Below, piece by piece: positions 8,386 through 18,613 of a stretch of DNA of 57,354 nucleotides (its first letter is position 1; each line of letters begins with the position of its first letter). Source of the stretch: Ignavibacteriaceae bacterium. Lineage in GTDB: Bacteria; Bacteroidota; Ignavibacteria; Ignavibacteriales; Ignavibacteriaceae. The notes beneath the pieces were generated by a model that had not been told where the DNA came from, made no database searches, and saw only the letters and a program-made list of their open reading frames with translations. The translations under genes were made by a program, and so were the position numbers. Where the stretch lies: contig JADLAF010000013.1 in the NCBI GenBank assembly GCA_020848375.1, positions 1 through 57,354 on the forward strand. Direction: 5' to 3'.

Positions 8386-10077
8386 ATGAAAAAATATAGT
8401 TACATCATGTTTCTGCTTCTCCTTTTGGTTCTCATTCCTTTCGGCAGTCAGTTCCCCCAGTCATCCATTATTGACACTACTTTCGATGGTGCCGGACTGG
8501 TTGATACGCTTAATTCTTCTGCCGTAGATTATAAGAGCAGACCGGGCATTTTGCAGTTAGAGACTGGTGAAAATGAAAATCTTGCCAGAGGTAAATTCGC
8601 ATATATTGTTTATCAGGGCTCACTTCCGGCTGATACCGGATCAAGAAACGCGCTCAAACTTTTAGATAACGCCTTCAGTTCACCCTCATACATTCAGTTT
8701 CCTCCCCTTAATCTGGGCGGCGAAAACGGTTCTTATGTGATGGTTGATTTACAGGCAGTCAGGACTATCAAGAAAGTTTCGCTGTTTACCCTTGGAAATA
8801 ACCTGAACCTTCGGATCAGAGCATTCAGTGTTTTTGCCGGTGAAGATTCTGTGACCATGGAAAAGGTTTATACGGAGACTGATAACCTTATCGCCAGCCC
8901 GGTCGCCAACTTCAATCCCATTGTTGCCCGTTTTATAAAGCTGGTTGTTGATGTTATACCACAAAATAACGCTACGGTAATTACTGAGCTTCAGGTGTTC
9001 GGTGAAGGATATTTGCCCCAGGGAATATATACCTCCACAGTCCGGGCTCTTCCTAAAAGCGTGAATTTTGGTTCGGTTGAGTATATCGGCAGTCGTCCAC
9101 CGGGTACCGGAATTTATTTGAGTTTCAGGTCTGGGTCAACTCCTGTTGTTGACACAACCTGGAGTGCTTGGTCTGAAGAGGCAACTGAAAGCGGTTCTCT
9201 TTTTACTGTCTTTGAGCCAAGAAACTTTCTGCAGTACAGGGTCAGACTTACAACAGGCGTGCTGGTAAGCCCGGAAATTGATGAGCTTAAAATAAATTAC
9301 GATACACTTAATGTTGTTTCATCGTCTGATGCCTCTATATCTCCTCAATTTTCTCAGGTTCTTAGGGAAGAGACTTTCTCCCTTACTCTGATGGCCCAGT
9401 TTCAGCCAAATGATCATGGTATTGACACTCTGACTATATACACACCTTCGCCTGCCCAGCTTGCCGGGGTTACTGTTAACGGTCAACCGGCTGCCGTATC
9501 GAGCAGGGTAACGGCCTCCACTATCACAATAAGTTTTAACGCGACTCTTACCGCAGATGCTCAGATTGTTATCCGATTGGTAACTACTCCGTTTCAGGCG
9601 GTTAATCCGTACCGGATGACTGCGTCAAGTAAAATGGTTACCGACAACCCGCAGAGAATTGACTCGCGTATATCCGAACAGGTTGAGGCCTGGAGCATAG
9701 TGACAGTGGGCGTCCCGGAAAAATTGATTATCAGAGCAATTGCCACTCCTAACCCCTTTACACCCAACGGTGACGGCAGAAATGACGAAACCAATTTTCA
9801 GTTCTTCCTGGGCAATATCGGTGAGCCGGGTGAATATATAGGCGGTCAGACCAGAAAACTAACTGTGAAGATATACGATTTAACCGGCAGAATGGTAAGA
9901 GATCTCTACGATTCTTATGACAAAGCCGCTGCTTTTATCTCAGACAATTCAATTAGCTGGGATGGAAAAGATAACAGCGGAAAAACTGTTAAGCCGGGAG
10001 TATATCTCTATCAGATTTATGTGGAAAGTGACAACGGCGGCGAAGCTGTCACGAAAACCGTAGTTGTTGCATATTAA
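8386..10077 (+). CDS. Secreted protein with discoidin-like domain and FlgD/gliding-type C-terminal domain
   Basis: A 563-residue exported protein. After a signal peptide (residues 1-20) comes a galactose-binding/discoidin-like domain at about residues 80-210, with VMVDLQAVRTIKKVSLFTL and ending RFIKLVVDV...ITELQVFGEG. Beta-rich sequence follows. A C-terminal module from about residue 455 starts TPNPFTPNGDGRNDE and continues KIYDLTGRMVRDL and WDGKDNSGKTVKPGVYLYQI, as in FlgD-like and gliding-motility-associated C-terminal domains. That module implies secretion or surface anchoring through the type IX pathway. The ATG at 8386 is preferred to the TTG at 8380. It is the first gene of a long operon, 13 nt ahead of a PorV-like barrel, whose family helps T9SS cargo leave the translocon. 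Confidence 0.75.
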   Translation: MKKYSYIMFLLLLLVLIPFGSQFPQSSIIDTTFDGAGLVDTLNSSAVDYKSRPGILQLETGENENLARGKFAYIVYQGSLPADTGSRNALKLLDNAFSSPSYIQFPPLNLGGENGSYVMVDLQAVRTIKKVSLFTLGNNLNLRIRAFSVFAGEDSVTMEKVYTETDNLIASPVANFNPIVARFIKLVVDVIPQNNATVITELQVFGEGYLPQGIYTSTVRALPKSVNFGSVEYIGSRPPGTGIYLSFRSGSTPVVDTTWSAWSEEATESGSLFTVFEPRNFLQYRVRLTTGVLVSPEIDELKINYDTLNVVSSSDASISPQFSQVLREETFSLTLMAQFQPNDHGIDTLTIYTPSPAQLAGVTVNGQPAAVSSRVTASTITISFNATLTADAQIVIRLVTTPFQAVNPYRMTASSKMVTDNPQRIDSRISEQVEAWSIVTVGVPEKLIIRAIATPNPFTPNGDGRNDETNFQFFLGNIGEPGEYIGGQTRKLTVKIYDLTGRMVRDLYDSYDKAAAFISDNSISWDGKDNSGKTVKPGVYLYQIYVESDNGGEAVTKTVVVAY

Positions 10078-10090
10078 GCGTGAGGTGAAT

Positions 10091-11002
10091 GTGAAATATC
10101 TGCTTACAGTTTTATTTGTCATTGCTTCTGTCCTCAGAGCCGGGGGATTTGAAGACCTTGGCGTTTCAGCCAGAGTGAAATCACTCGGCGGCGCGGGCTT
10201 AGCTCTTCACGGAGCTCCCTACCTGCAGTTTTTTAATTCTGCTTCAGTTGCTTATGCTGATAATTATGCCGTCTCAGCCAGTTATTCAAATTTGTATCCT
10301 GACGTTGAGGGTGATAATCTCAATTATCTCTCACTTAGCGGACTGATACCCCTGCCATATATCGGGAAATTCGGTGCGGGCATAAATATGCTGAATACTG
10401 ATCTTTGGAAGGAATATGTTATCCAGGCAGGGTACGGTATCGAAATTCTTCCTCGTTTGTCTGTCGGCGGTGCTGTTAAATTTCTCGGATGGTCAGCGAA
10501 TGCAGCCCCGGGTGAAGATGCACTTTCTTATGTTGGTTTTACTTTTGATGCCGGTGCAATATATACTTTTGATGAACTGACTGGTCAGGATGCTTTGTCT
10601 TTAGGGCTTTCAATTAAAAACCTGACAAACCCGAGCATCGCTCAGAACGGTAGCAGTGATGCTTCACTCCCGATTTCGATAGGAGTTGGTTCAGTTTACC
10701 ATTCAAAAAAATATGAATATCTTATTCTTACCGATATAGTTATGGAAGACGATATTATAGGAATAAGATTCGGAGCAGAATTCCTGAGTGCAAGATATTC
10801 TGTGTTCGGGTACAATAATGACTTTTTTATCCGGGGGGGATATAATAATCTGTTAAGCGCAGATTTTGCACGCGAGAGCGGACTTTCGGGGGGATTTGGT
10901 CTCAATGTTGAGACAGTTAAAATTGATTACGCATATATCTATCCATTAGAACTAAAGTTTGTAGGCGGCAGTCATAAAATGACCGTCACCTATAATTTTT
11001 AA
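10091..11002 (+). CDS. PorV/PorQ-like outer-membrane protein
   Basis: A 303-residue predicted barrel. The signal peptide (MKYLLTVLFVIASVLRAG) is followed by FEDLGVSARVKSLGGAGLAL, the opening characteristic of PorV/PorQ-type proteins (UPF0164-like), then a FNSASVAYADNYAVSASYSN segment and repeated amphipathic strands, ending in YNF. In the type IX system PorV is a shuttle that hands cargo to the attachment complex. The first GTG with good spacing from GTGAGG is at 10091; earlier GTG (10085) and TTG (10064) codons are possible. It sits between a presumptive T9SS cargo and a large outer-membrane protein, which supports an export role. Assignment to PorV rather than a general FadL-like barrel is moderate. 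Confidence 0.65.
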   Translation: MKYLLTVLFVIASVLRAGGFEDLGVSARVKSLGGAGLALHGAPYLQFFNSASVAYADNYAVSASYSNLYPDVEGDNLNYLSLSGLIPLPYIGKFGAGINMLNTDLWKEYVIQAGYGIEILPRLSVGGAVKFLGWSANAAPGEDALSYVGFTFDAGAIYTFDELTGQDALSLGLSIKNLTNPSIAQNGSSDASLPISIGVGSVYHSKKYEYLILTDIVMEDDIIGIRFGAEFLSARYSVFGYNNDFFIRGGYNNLLSADFARESGLSGGFGLNVETVKIDYAYIYPLELKFVGGSHKMTVTYNF

Positions 11003-11022
11003 GCTGGTTTCCGGAGGCGAAT

Positions 11023-14016
11023 TTGAAATTCAGATACCTTGTTCTCTGTTTCATTCTGATTATTAGTGCAGATATCTATTCCCAGTTCATTTCCAATAAA
11101 GGAAAGAGGGAAGAGAATTACATAAATTACTCAGGAAGAAATTACGAAAACTACAGTGCTACATTCATCCGCAAAAAGTTTTTCGATTCATTCGGAAATT
11201 TTCTTGTGGAGGGAACTACCATTTATGAATTGAATGAAGTGCAAAAGCAGGTTTCTGCTTCTGATATAGCCGGCGGAAACAGTGACATTATTAAATCCCG
11301 CTTTTATCAGAACTATTTTAATAACCTTGTTATCGGCGTTGATCAGTATGGCGGGTTTCAGACGCGCCTGATGGTGGGGGATGCTATCCGTACAAAGTTC
11401 ACTTCATTAACTTTTGACAAAGCACGGTTTAACGGTATCAGGTGGGATGCCGGTACTTCAAAGTATCGGGGAACGGTTATTGCATCCAGAGTATCTGACC
11501 CTATTCGTTTTCGTTTCGATTCAAATATATATATTGAGGGGGTACGCAGAATTCGTGACTGGACGCAGTATCTTTTTGGCGGACACTTTGAAACTGATAT
11601 CGGAGATGTCCTTACAATTGGTATGACCTATGTTAACCAGCACCAGCGCAGAAGTTCTATTGACAGCAAAGAAGCTTCACTTGAAGGTGTTGTTACCAGT
11701 GCAATACCACGTATGATTTTCCTCAGAGTAAGAGACGACTCACCCGGTGACAACTCCGGTCCGATTGTATATGGTCACCCGCGTATCATCATAAACGGTC
11801 AGCCCCAGGCGCTCGTTAATATACATAAGCAGAAACCAACTGCCACAGCTACCCAGCTTGGTCAGCCGATTCAGTATTATGTTTTTCGCGATGTTGAAAG
11901 AAACCGCGGTTTTCAGATTGATCAGCGTTTCTTTGGCGGTGCTGATACGACCAGTTTTACCTTCTTTACTCACTACGCCAGCAGCAGTAAATATTCCACT
12001 CCTGTTCCTAACTACCCCTACCAAGTTGAGAGCAGAGTTGATGAAAGCATTACCTACGCTTTTCTTATGCCCCCCGGTGTTGAGGCCTGTCAGGTTCAGA
12101 TTCCGGTTGCCAATGATTACCTTGTTGAAACTGCTCAGGATTATGTTAATACACTTGACACTTACACCGGTGATGCACGTTTTCAGCCGCATCATCAGGA
12201 CTCAATCTTTGCGACACCAACTCCATTTTTTGTGAGAGAACGTGCTGACGGCAATGTTAAAGACGCGTCCAACAGAAGAATTCTTACGGTTAATTATGGT
12301 CTTGCCTCCGGAATGTCTGTATATGGTGTCAACTTTAACTTTAAGTGGGAAGGATTTGAAGTTGAAGGTGAATTTAATCAGAGTACAGAATTCTTAAAGT
12401 ACCCCATACTTTCGGGCGGAAGATTTGAAAATACCGGTAATGCATGGTTCCTCCGCGGAAAGAAGAAAGTCGGACGCATGACCATGGGTATTGAACGTTA
12501 CAGAATAGAACCAAAGTACATAACCAGTCTGCACACGTATGTATTGGAGAACAGTTATTTCCAGTATAACTCAACAAGTGCCGTGCCTACTTCACCTATT
12601 CCAAGTTTATATACGGCTCCTGATTTCTTAGGATATGATGAAAGCTTCACTTATCAGAGGCGTGTAATTTTCCCCGGTGGTGCTTTTTATCCTCTTGTTG
12701 ATGATAACGATGATGATGACCGATGGGAAGACGGATTTTATTTTTATAATGCTAATTCTACTGACATAAACCGCAGAAACAGTGACGTGCTTAATGCCGG
12801 AGCTAATGACTTCTTTAAACTTGGATACCGTCAGAGCACTAATGAGTTAAGAAGTCTGGATGCTATCATTCGTCAGCCGGATGCAGGTATCTTTCCCGGT
12901 AAGGATAAAGATAACGATGGTATTCCGGATGATGACCGTAACGCGGATGGTGTACCTGACTTTGCTCAGGACTTCCTGACCTATTATGCTGACCCTCCAT
13001 CACTGGACTATGGTGATGACTGGAATAACAACGGTGTGATAGATGAGCAGGAGAATGATATATTACCAGATTACCCTTATGAACCTGATATTGACGGGTA
13101 TCATATATTCAACTCACTTGAGGTTTCAAAAGGTATCAGTGTTGGCGTAGGTAAGATCAATGAAACCGCAATCGCCCGCGGGGGAAAGAATGACATCAAT
13201 TATATGAAAGCATTCTTTACCACGGGCACTCCGCGTTTTGGTTCGCTTACTATGTACTATGTGCTAAAGCAGGTTCAGGATGATATTGCAAATAACGGAT
13301 ACCAGTTTAAGGGTGTGATTACCACTTCTGATCCAATTCCGTCATTCGTACAAGATAATCTTAACTATCGGAATTCATTAGTGAATTCCTTGTATCTTGG
13401 TACAAAGTACACTGCAATACCGAATCTGAACATCGAGAATAATATCCGCTATGAGTTCAACAATCAGTTTAAAATCGGATCGAGGGATATTGCATTCCTC
13501 CCTGAAGCAAAATTTATTGGTGATCAGATGCCGGGTAATATTACCTTCTTCGGAATGGTTAATAAAATGGATTACACATTTTATCTTCTGGACGGTACAA
13601 TTAAACTGAGTCCTCAGTTTAAGGTGCGTACGGAGAAAACCATCCGTCTTTCTGAAGATGTGAATGGTAAAACGGTCCTTAAGATTGACGGTCATTCTCA
13701 GGAAATTATTCCAATCTTCCGCGTGGATTATCGTCTGACTAACAATACCGATTTGAGATTTGGTCTTCAGGGTTTCTCCCTTTTCGGGATGTCTGATATT
13801 TTTAAGTATAAAATCAGAAACTTCCGCGACAACTTTGAAAGCCAGAACAAGAGTACAGCAGCTTTTTCAATAAGCAATAAAACTCAGTTCCAGGGTTATA
13901 ACGTTGTACTGGACTTCGGATATAAATATACAAGTATAGATTTCCTGCGCCCGGAAGACAGAAGCAAAGGTGCTCAGGAGTCATTGTTGTTTTTCACAAT
14001 TTTTGCAGGACTGTAA
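11023..14016 (+). CDS. Large predicted outer-membrane protein with Asp-rich calcium-binding-like motifs
   Basis: A 997-residue protein of unknown function, starting from a TTG at 11023 behind GGAGG (11012-11016). A signal peptide (about residues 1-20, ending IYSQ) precedes a strand-rich sequence with many aromatic residues that ends in hydrophobic LLFFTIFAGL, consistent with an outer-membrane barrel or surface protein. Around residues 560-690 are acidic loops: DDNDDDDRWEDG, DKDNDGIPDDDRNADGVPD and DDWNNNGVIDEQEND. They look like thrombospondin type 3 or dockerin calcium-binding repeats. It follows the PorV-like gene by 20 nt and precedes the TPR protein by 6 nt. SprA-type translocons are far larger, so I do not assign it there. 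It could be the outer-membrane partner of the ExbBD-driven machine encoded downstream. Confidence 0.6.
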   Translation: MKFRYLVLCFILIISADIYSQFISNKGKREENYINYSGRNYENYSATFIRKKFFDSFGNFLVEGTTIYELNEVQKQVSASDIAGGNSDIIKSRFYQNYFNNLVIGVDQYGGFQTRLMVGDAIRTKFTSLTFDKARFNGIRWDAGTSKYRGTVIASRVSDPIRFRFDSNIYIEGVRRIRDWTQYLFGGHFETDIGDVLTIGMTYVNQHQRRSSIDSKEASLEGVVTSAIPRMIFLRVRDDSPGDNSGPIVYGHPRIIINGQPQALVNIHKQKPTATATQLGQPIQYYVFRDVERNRGFQIDQRFFGGADTTSFTFFTHYASSSKYSTPVPNYPYQVESRVDESITYAFLMPPGVEACQVQIPVANDYLVETAQDYVNTLDTYTGDARFQPHHQDSIFATPTPFFVRERADGNVKDASNRRILTVNYGLASGMSVYGVNFNFKWEGFEVEGEFNQSTEFLKYPILSGGRFENTGNAWFLRGKKKVGRMTMGIERYRIEPKYITSLHTYVLENSYFQYNSTSAVPTSPIPSLYTAPDFLGYDESFTYQRRVIFPGGAFYPLVDDNDDDDRWEDGFYFYNANSTDINRRNSDVLNAGANDFFKLGYRQSTNELRSLDAIIRQPDAGIFPGKDKDNDGIPDDDRNADGVPDFAQDFLTYYADPPSLDYGDDWNNNGVIDEQENDILPDYPYEPDIDGYHIFNSLEVSKGISVGVGKINETAIARGGKNDINYMKAFFTTGTPRFGSLTMYYVLKQVQDDIANNGYQFKGVITTSDPIPSFVQDNLNYRNSLVNSLYLGTKYTAIPNLNIENNIRYEFNNQFKIGSRDIAFLPEAKFIGDQMPGNITFFGMVNKMDYTFYLLDGTIKLSPQFKVRTEKTIRLSEDVNGKTVLKIDGHSQEIIPIFRVDYRLTNNTDLRFGLQGFSLFGMSDIFKYKIRNFRDNFESQNKSTAAFSISNKTQFQGYNVVLDFGYKYTSIDFLRPEDRSKGAQESLLFFTIFAGL

Positions 14017-14022
14017 GAGCAA

Positions 14023-17000
14023 ATGTTCTGGCAGGCAATTCTTGTACTAACTGCTGCAATCGCGGCATACTTTATCCCGACTCCTCAGGAGCTGCGGGAT
14101 AATTTTAATGGTGCACAGAATCTGTTTGCCGCCTCGAATTATAAGCCGGCAATTAGTCTTTACGATAAGATTATTTTAACTGATTCTCCGCTCCTGAAAA
14201 AAGACAGTATCAGAGTTACCATCCTCAACGGTGAACTTACGATCAGTGTGCTTGGTGCAGCTTATTATCAGAAAGCCAATGCGTATAAGAACCTTAAGCA
14301 GTATGATTCCGCGATTGCAGTTTTCAGGACTGTAGAGCAGATGAATTTTGGACCTGATCTGAGAGGATTAGCGCAGTTTCAGATTTACGATATATATTAT
14401 ATGCAGCAGGCATTCAAAGATGTGGTACGAGAGGCAAGAACTCTGGTTGAGAAGTATCCTGACCACAGAAAAGCTGAAAGCGCGTTATATGATATCGGCT
14501 GGGCATATAAGGAAATCGGCGAGCTGCCCAGGAGTTCAGAAGCGTTTTACGAACTGATTACTTTTTATCCATCTACTGCTTACTTAGCAAAGGCGATGTA
14601 TCAGCTTGGGCAGAATTACTTTGAAGAAGGGAATTATGACCGTGCAATTAATTACTGGTCAGTTCTCGGCGAAAAGTTTAAACCCTCTGCATTTAAAGAG
14701 ACAGAGTGGGAAAAGATTCAGCTTAAAGCCGTAAAAGACCGGCAGCTTTTTGATGCTATTTCTAGCCGTGAGACTGAGTCCTCCGATCTTGAACTGGTCG
14801 CCAAATCTCAGGTAAAAATAGGCGATGCCTACCGTTTTAAGAATAACTATGACTCAGCAATGGTTAACTGGAAGAGGACAATCTCCCAATATTCTCTTCT
14901 TCCGGCACTCGTTGAAGCTACTTATATTAAAATGGGAGACTACACAAAATCTGAAAAGGGTATTAACGAGGCAATCCTTGTTTATAAAAATGCAATTGAC
15001 GCAAACTTTGCCAATAAAGAACTTCAGGCAAAGATGCAGTTCAAGATAGCCGAGACCTATCAGAAGGACTCAATATTTGTAAAAGCTGCTGATGAATACC
15101 GGTTTTACGCATCAGCTTATGCTGAGGTAGCCGAGGTAATCAGTTTCCCGGTTGAGGATGCTTTATATACGGAAGTGCTTTGTTATTTTGCCATTCCGGA
15201 TTACCGGAACACTATAGCAAGAGCAGATTCATTTGTCAATAACTTTCCGGGTAACGAGTTTAATTATGACTTGATATTCCTCACAGGAATATCATATTTC
15301 AATCTGAGAGAGTTGCTGAATGCTGATGAGCGTTTTGATCAGGTTATCGAACTGGGAGACGAAAAAACCCAGTATATGTCGGCAAGTTTATATAAGGTCA
15401 GAATACGGCTGGAAGAAAAGAAAGCTCAGGAAGCGCTTACAATCCTTACCGAACTGAGCAATAAGTTTGCTGGCGGAGACAGAGAAGATGAAATTAGTTT
15501 TTATTTCATTCAGGCAAATTTTGAACTGAAAAACTATTCTGCAATCCCGCAGTATTTTTCAAAAATACCGCCGTCGTCAATGTTCTTTGTACCTGCAATT
15601 ATAAGAGTTTCCAAATCTTACGTGCTCGACAAAAAGCTGGATGAGGCCGAGAAGTTTGCCCTTGATCTTATTGCAATGGCAGATACCATTAAGGATGCCA
15701 CGTACTTTTTCCCGGAAGTTCGTTTCTCGCTCGCTGATGTTTATATAGCAAAGATAAAGTATGAAGAAGCCATTGCCCAGTTGAATTTTGTAATTGATGA
15801 TGCAAAATCAAATAATCTGCTCCGTTTGCAAAGCAGATATCTGAGGGGTACTCTTTATGGGCAGTTAAGCAAACATAAGGAGTCAATTGCAGATCTTGAG
15901 TACGTCCTGGCTGATTCTGTATTTGGTGAGAGAATGCCGCAGCTTGTTCCTAACGCCAGGGGACGCCTCGCAACAGCTTACACCAAAACCGGTCAGGTTC
16001 AAAAGGGGGTTGACCTGATGCTAAGTTTTGTGGCAAGCGCAAAAGATACTCTTGAAAAAGTACGCTATATGGTGGCGCTGGTTGAAGTGTTTTATGAAAT
16101 GAAAGACATGAAAAATGTCATAAAATACGGGAATCAAACGCTTGCGTATAATTTTGATGATGAATATCTCTATTCACGCGCTTCATTTCTTCTCGGAATG
16201 GCTAATAATGTAAATGGCAACATAGATGAAGCACTTAAGATACTGGCGCGATCTGCTCAAAGGTATCCTGCAATCAATGAAGAGATACTTTTTAATTTTG
16301 CGGTAAACCTCTACGATATCGGATATTACGATAACGCAGCTAAAGCTTTTGTCCAGTTTATTGAGCGTTACCCTGAATCAAAGAGTGTGCGCAATTCAAT
16401 GTTTTTTATCGGATATGCTCATTATAATATAGGAAAGTGGGATGAGTCAATTAAGGAGTTCAGAGCTTTTCTCGCTAAATATTCGGCAGATGAGTTTTCC
16501 GCTGAAGCTCAGTATAATGTAGCTGAGGCATATTACAATCAGGGTATGTTTGCCGAGTCAATAGCTGAGTATGAAAAAACACAGACAAATTTCCCGAAGA
16601 GTGATTTTGGTCCATCCTCATTATATAATATGGCCTGGTCCTATTATCAGTTGAAAGATATTGATAAGATGATTGCTCCTCTGCAGAAACTGATCGCCAC
16701 ATACCCAGGTGATAAATTAGTTCCGGAAGCTCAGTTTACCATAGGTGATTATTTCTATAACAAGAAAGAATATACCAGAGCGCTTCTTGAATACAGGAAT
16801 TTTGTTGACCGTTTCCCCGACCATTATAAGGCAACTGAGGCAAGAAGCTTTATTAAAGAACTTTCGCAGATAGATGCTTTCAGAGAGTATCAGAAAGCAA
16901 TAGTCATTTTCGACAAGAAGGATTATAAGAACGCGATAATTGAACTGGAAAAAATTGTTGCGAAATATCCTGACAGTGAAGTAGCTATGGCGTGTGAGGC

Positions 17001-17169
17001 AAACATTGCTTCTTCTTACGAACAGTTAAAAGACTTTAAGAAAGCCCTTGAACTTTTTAAGCAGATAGTTGAAAAGTATAAAGATAATCCGAATGCTGCC
17101 GGAATTGTATATTTTGCGGAGCAGCATATTGAATGGATAGAGGAAGGCAATGAGACTGCAGGACTTTAA
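14023..17169 (+). CDS. Large periplasmic tetratricopeptide-repeat protein
   Basis: A 1048-residue protein with one N-terminal hydrophobic segment (residues 1-18, signal peptide or anchor), followed by tetratricopeptide repeats over nearly its whole length. Several are textbook copies, such as YDSAIAVFRTVEQM, YDNAAKAFVQFIERYP, WDESIKEFRAFLAKY and FKKALELFKQIVEKY. Spacing is about 34-37 residues, and the late repeats resemble YbgF/BamD-type TPRs. TPR proteins scaffold protein complexes; an envelope-spanning assembly is suggested by the neighbours. The gene overlaps the TonB-like/DUF4159 gene by 20 nt. A comparably long TPR gene accompanies ExbB-ExbD-TonB clusters in Bacteroidota, as I recall. 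Confidence 0.85.
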   Translation: MFWQAILVLTAAIAAYFIPTPQELRDNFNGAQNLFAASNYKPAISLYDKIILTDSPLLKKDSIRVTILNGELTISVLGAAYYQKANAYKNLKQYDSAIAVFRTVEQMNFGPDLRGLAQFQIYDIYYMQQAFKDVVREARTLVEKYPDHRKAESALYDIGWAYKEIGELPRSSEAFYELITFYPSTAYLAKAMYQLGQNYFEEGNYDRAINYWSVLGEKFKPSAFKETEWEKIQLKAVKDRQLFDAISSRETESSDLELVAKSQVKIGDAYRFKNNYDSAMVNWKRTISQYSLLPALVEATYIKMGDYTKSEKGINEAILVYKNAIDANFANKELQAKMQFKIAETYQKDSIFVKAADEYRFYASAYAEVAEVISFPVEDALYTEVLCYFAIPDYRNTIARADSFVNNFPGNEFNYDLIFLTGISYFNLRELLNADERFDQVIELGDEKTQYMSASLYKVRIRLEEKKAQEALTILTELSNKFAGGDREDEISFYFIQANFELKNYSAIPQYFSKIPPSSMFFVPAIIRVSKSYVLDKKLDEAEKFALDLIAMADTIKDATYFFPEVRFSLADVYIAKIKYEEAIAQLNFVIDDAKSNNLLRLQSRYLRGTLYGQLSKHKESIADLEYVLADSVFGERMPQLVPNARGRLATAYTKTGQVQKGVDLMLSFVASAKDTLEKVRYMVALVEVFYEMKDMKNVIKYGNQTLAYNFDDEYLYSRASFLLGMANNVNGNIDEALKILARSAQRYPAINEEILFNFAVNLYDIGYYDNAAKAFVQFIERYPESKSVRNSMFFIGYAHYNIGKWDESIKEFRAFLAKYSADEFSAEAQYNVAEAYYNQGMFAESIAEYEKTQTNFPKSDFGPSSLYNMAWSYYQLKDIDKMIAPLQKLIATYPGDKLVPEAQFTIGDYFYNKKEYTRALLEYRNFVDRFPDHYKATEARSFIKELSQIDAFREYQKAIVIFDKKDYKNAIIELEKIVAKYPDSEVAMACEANIASSYEQLKDFKKALELFKQIVEKYKDNPNAAGIVYFAEQHIEWIEEGNETAGL

Positions 17170-18580
17170 TCCGTTTAATCTACTTTCCCGAAGGGAAGCA
17201 AGGATGATTGCAAAGCTTCCGCTTGCAACATCAAAATGGAAGGTGCTTTATAAGAGGTCATATTTCTGGGGTATGATGTTCTCGGTCTTTGCGCATCTGT
17301 TTTTTATTCTTTGGGTCTCTTTTTTCTCTGAAAAGAAAAGTGAAGTCCGTACGGTTAAGATTAATACATATTATGAAAAGGTGCCCCCGCCTATTAAGTA
17401 TGAACCAACACCGCCTAAACTTGCAAAAGATTTTGATCTGGTTAAGGAACAATCTTCTGCCACAGATTATGAGCCGAAAGACTACACTATGGATGAGGCA
17501 GCCAGCGCTGAAGATCTGAGGTCGGATGATATACGTCCTAACACAACTCAGACAAATACCGTTGGCGGGCAGGGAAGCGTATTTCACGGAGCTCTCACTT
17601 CAAGCGAAAGCGGCGGTGCTGAGGGATGGTCGATTCCGGGAGGTACCAGGAGCTACGGTACTTCAACAGGCAGAGGCGGCACAGGCGGTCTGGTTGGAAA
17701 GGATGATGGAAGCATCGGTTTTGGACCTGATATTGCTTATGATGTAACCAACACTCGTTCCTCTGGCAGGCAAACAGATCGTGTGAGTGATGATTTACTT
17801 GACTATTCGAATTTCAAAGATCGCTATGAGGGTTACGTAAAAGTCGGTAAAAATAAAAAGGATATCATCGGTCATTTAAACCTTTACGTCCTTCAATACC
17901 GCGGCTCACGCCTTGATGAAAACGGTGAACCAGGATATAATGTTGTTCCGCAGGCATTACCCAATCTTGTGACTTATGCTGAAAAACATACCCGGCTTGA
18001 GTTTACGCTTAAGGGAACAATTCGCCTTGATGACAAACTCCTTATGGAGGTGCCAATTATCTATATGACCGGCTCTGAGTCAACACCGGTATATACCCAG
18101 GTTGAGGTAAAAAATCTTGAAAAGTATCTTCGCAACGGCGGATTCCTTTTTATTGATGATGCTTATGCAGCCCGCTGGGGTGCATTCAATAAAAAAGCAC
18201 GGCAGATGGTTGAAGAAGCACTTGGCTATGACGCTGAGTGGGAAAAAATTCCGAACGATCACTGGCTATATCGCTGCTGGGAAGACTTTAACGGACCCCC
18301 AAGTGGTGAAGATAACGTAAGACCAAACCCGAATCATCCGGTAAAGGAAAGATATAATTATCTTGAAGGAATATTTCTTAACGGTCGTCTGGCTGTTTTG
18401 CTCAGCAGCAAAGGTTATGGCAAGGCGTGGGGTGTGTGGCCGGTTAATCCGACTAACCTGGGCGGACCAATTGATAACACGAGACAACTTCAGTTTGGTC
18501 TGAATGTGGTTGTATTTGCCTGTACTCAAAAGGGAGGCATTATTGACCGTCAGAATCAAAAAGAAGCAGCACAGAATTGA
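17150..18580 (+). CDS. TonB-like membrane anchor fused to a DUF4159 domain
   Basis: A 476-residue inner-membrane protein with a periplasmic C-terminus. Residues 1-38 are basic and cytosolic. One transmembrane helix spans about 39-59. Then comes a proline-rich stretch (VPPPIKYEPTPPKL, residues 78-91) like the periplasm-spanning part of TonB, and a Gly/Ser-rich linker at about 140-190. The C-terminal half, from about residue 250, is a DUF4159 domain, with VPIIYMTGSESTP, YLRNGGFLFIDDAY, GIFLNGRLAVLLSSKGYGKAWG and a late FGLNVVVFA. DUF4159 has a class-I amidotransferase-like (ThuA-like) fold and no known activity. No TonB C-terminal domain is present. The ATG at 17150 has GAGGAAGG before it and overlaps the TPR gene. 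ExbB and two ExbD genes follow directly, so the helix is probably the energy-coupled subunit. Confidence 0.85.
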   Translation: MRLQDFNPFNLLSRREARMIAKLPLATSKWKVLYKRSYFWGMMFSVFAHLFFILWVSFFSEKKSEVRTVKINTYYEKVPPPIKYEPTPPKLAKDFDLVKEQSSATDYEPKDYTMDEAASAEDLRSDDIRPNTTQTNTVGGQGSVFHGALTSSESGGAEGWSIPGGTRSYGTSTGRGGTGGLVGKDDGSIGFGPDIAYDVTNTRSSGRQTDRVSDDLLDYSNFKDRYEGYVKVGKNKKDIIGHLNLYVLQYRGSRLDENGEPGYNVVPQALPNLVTYAEKHTRLEFTLKGTIRLDDKLLMEVPIIYMTGSESTPVYTQVEVKNLEKYLRNGGFLFIDDAYAARWGAFNKKARQMVEEALGYDAEWEKIPNDHWLYRCWEDFNGPPSGEDNVRPNPNHPVKERYNYLEGIFLNGRLAVLLSSKGYGKAWGVWPVNPTNLGGPIDNTRQLQFGLNVVVFACTQKGGIIDRQNQKEAAQN

Positions 18581-18613
18581 TAAAAAATTTAAATATAACG
18601 GAGTTATAACTTC

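Noticed and set aside
11740-12195. Minus-strand open frame of about 150 codons opposite the 997-aa protein
   Set aside because: Antisense shadow with no recognisable domain; the plus-strand gene continues uninterrupted through it.
11023-14016. SprA-type T9SS translocon
   Set aside because: SprA proteins are over 2000 residues and I recognise none of their repeats here.
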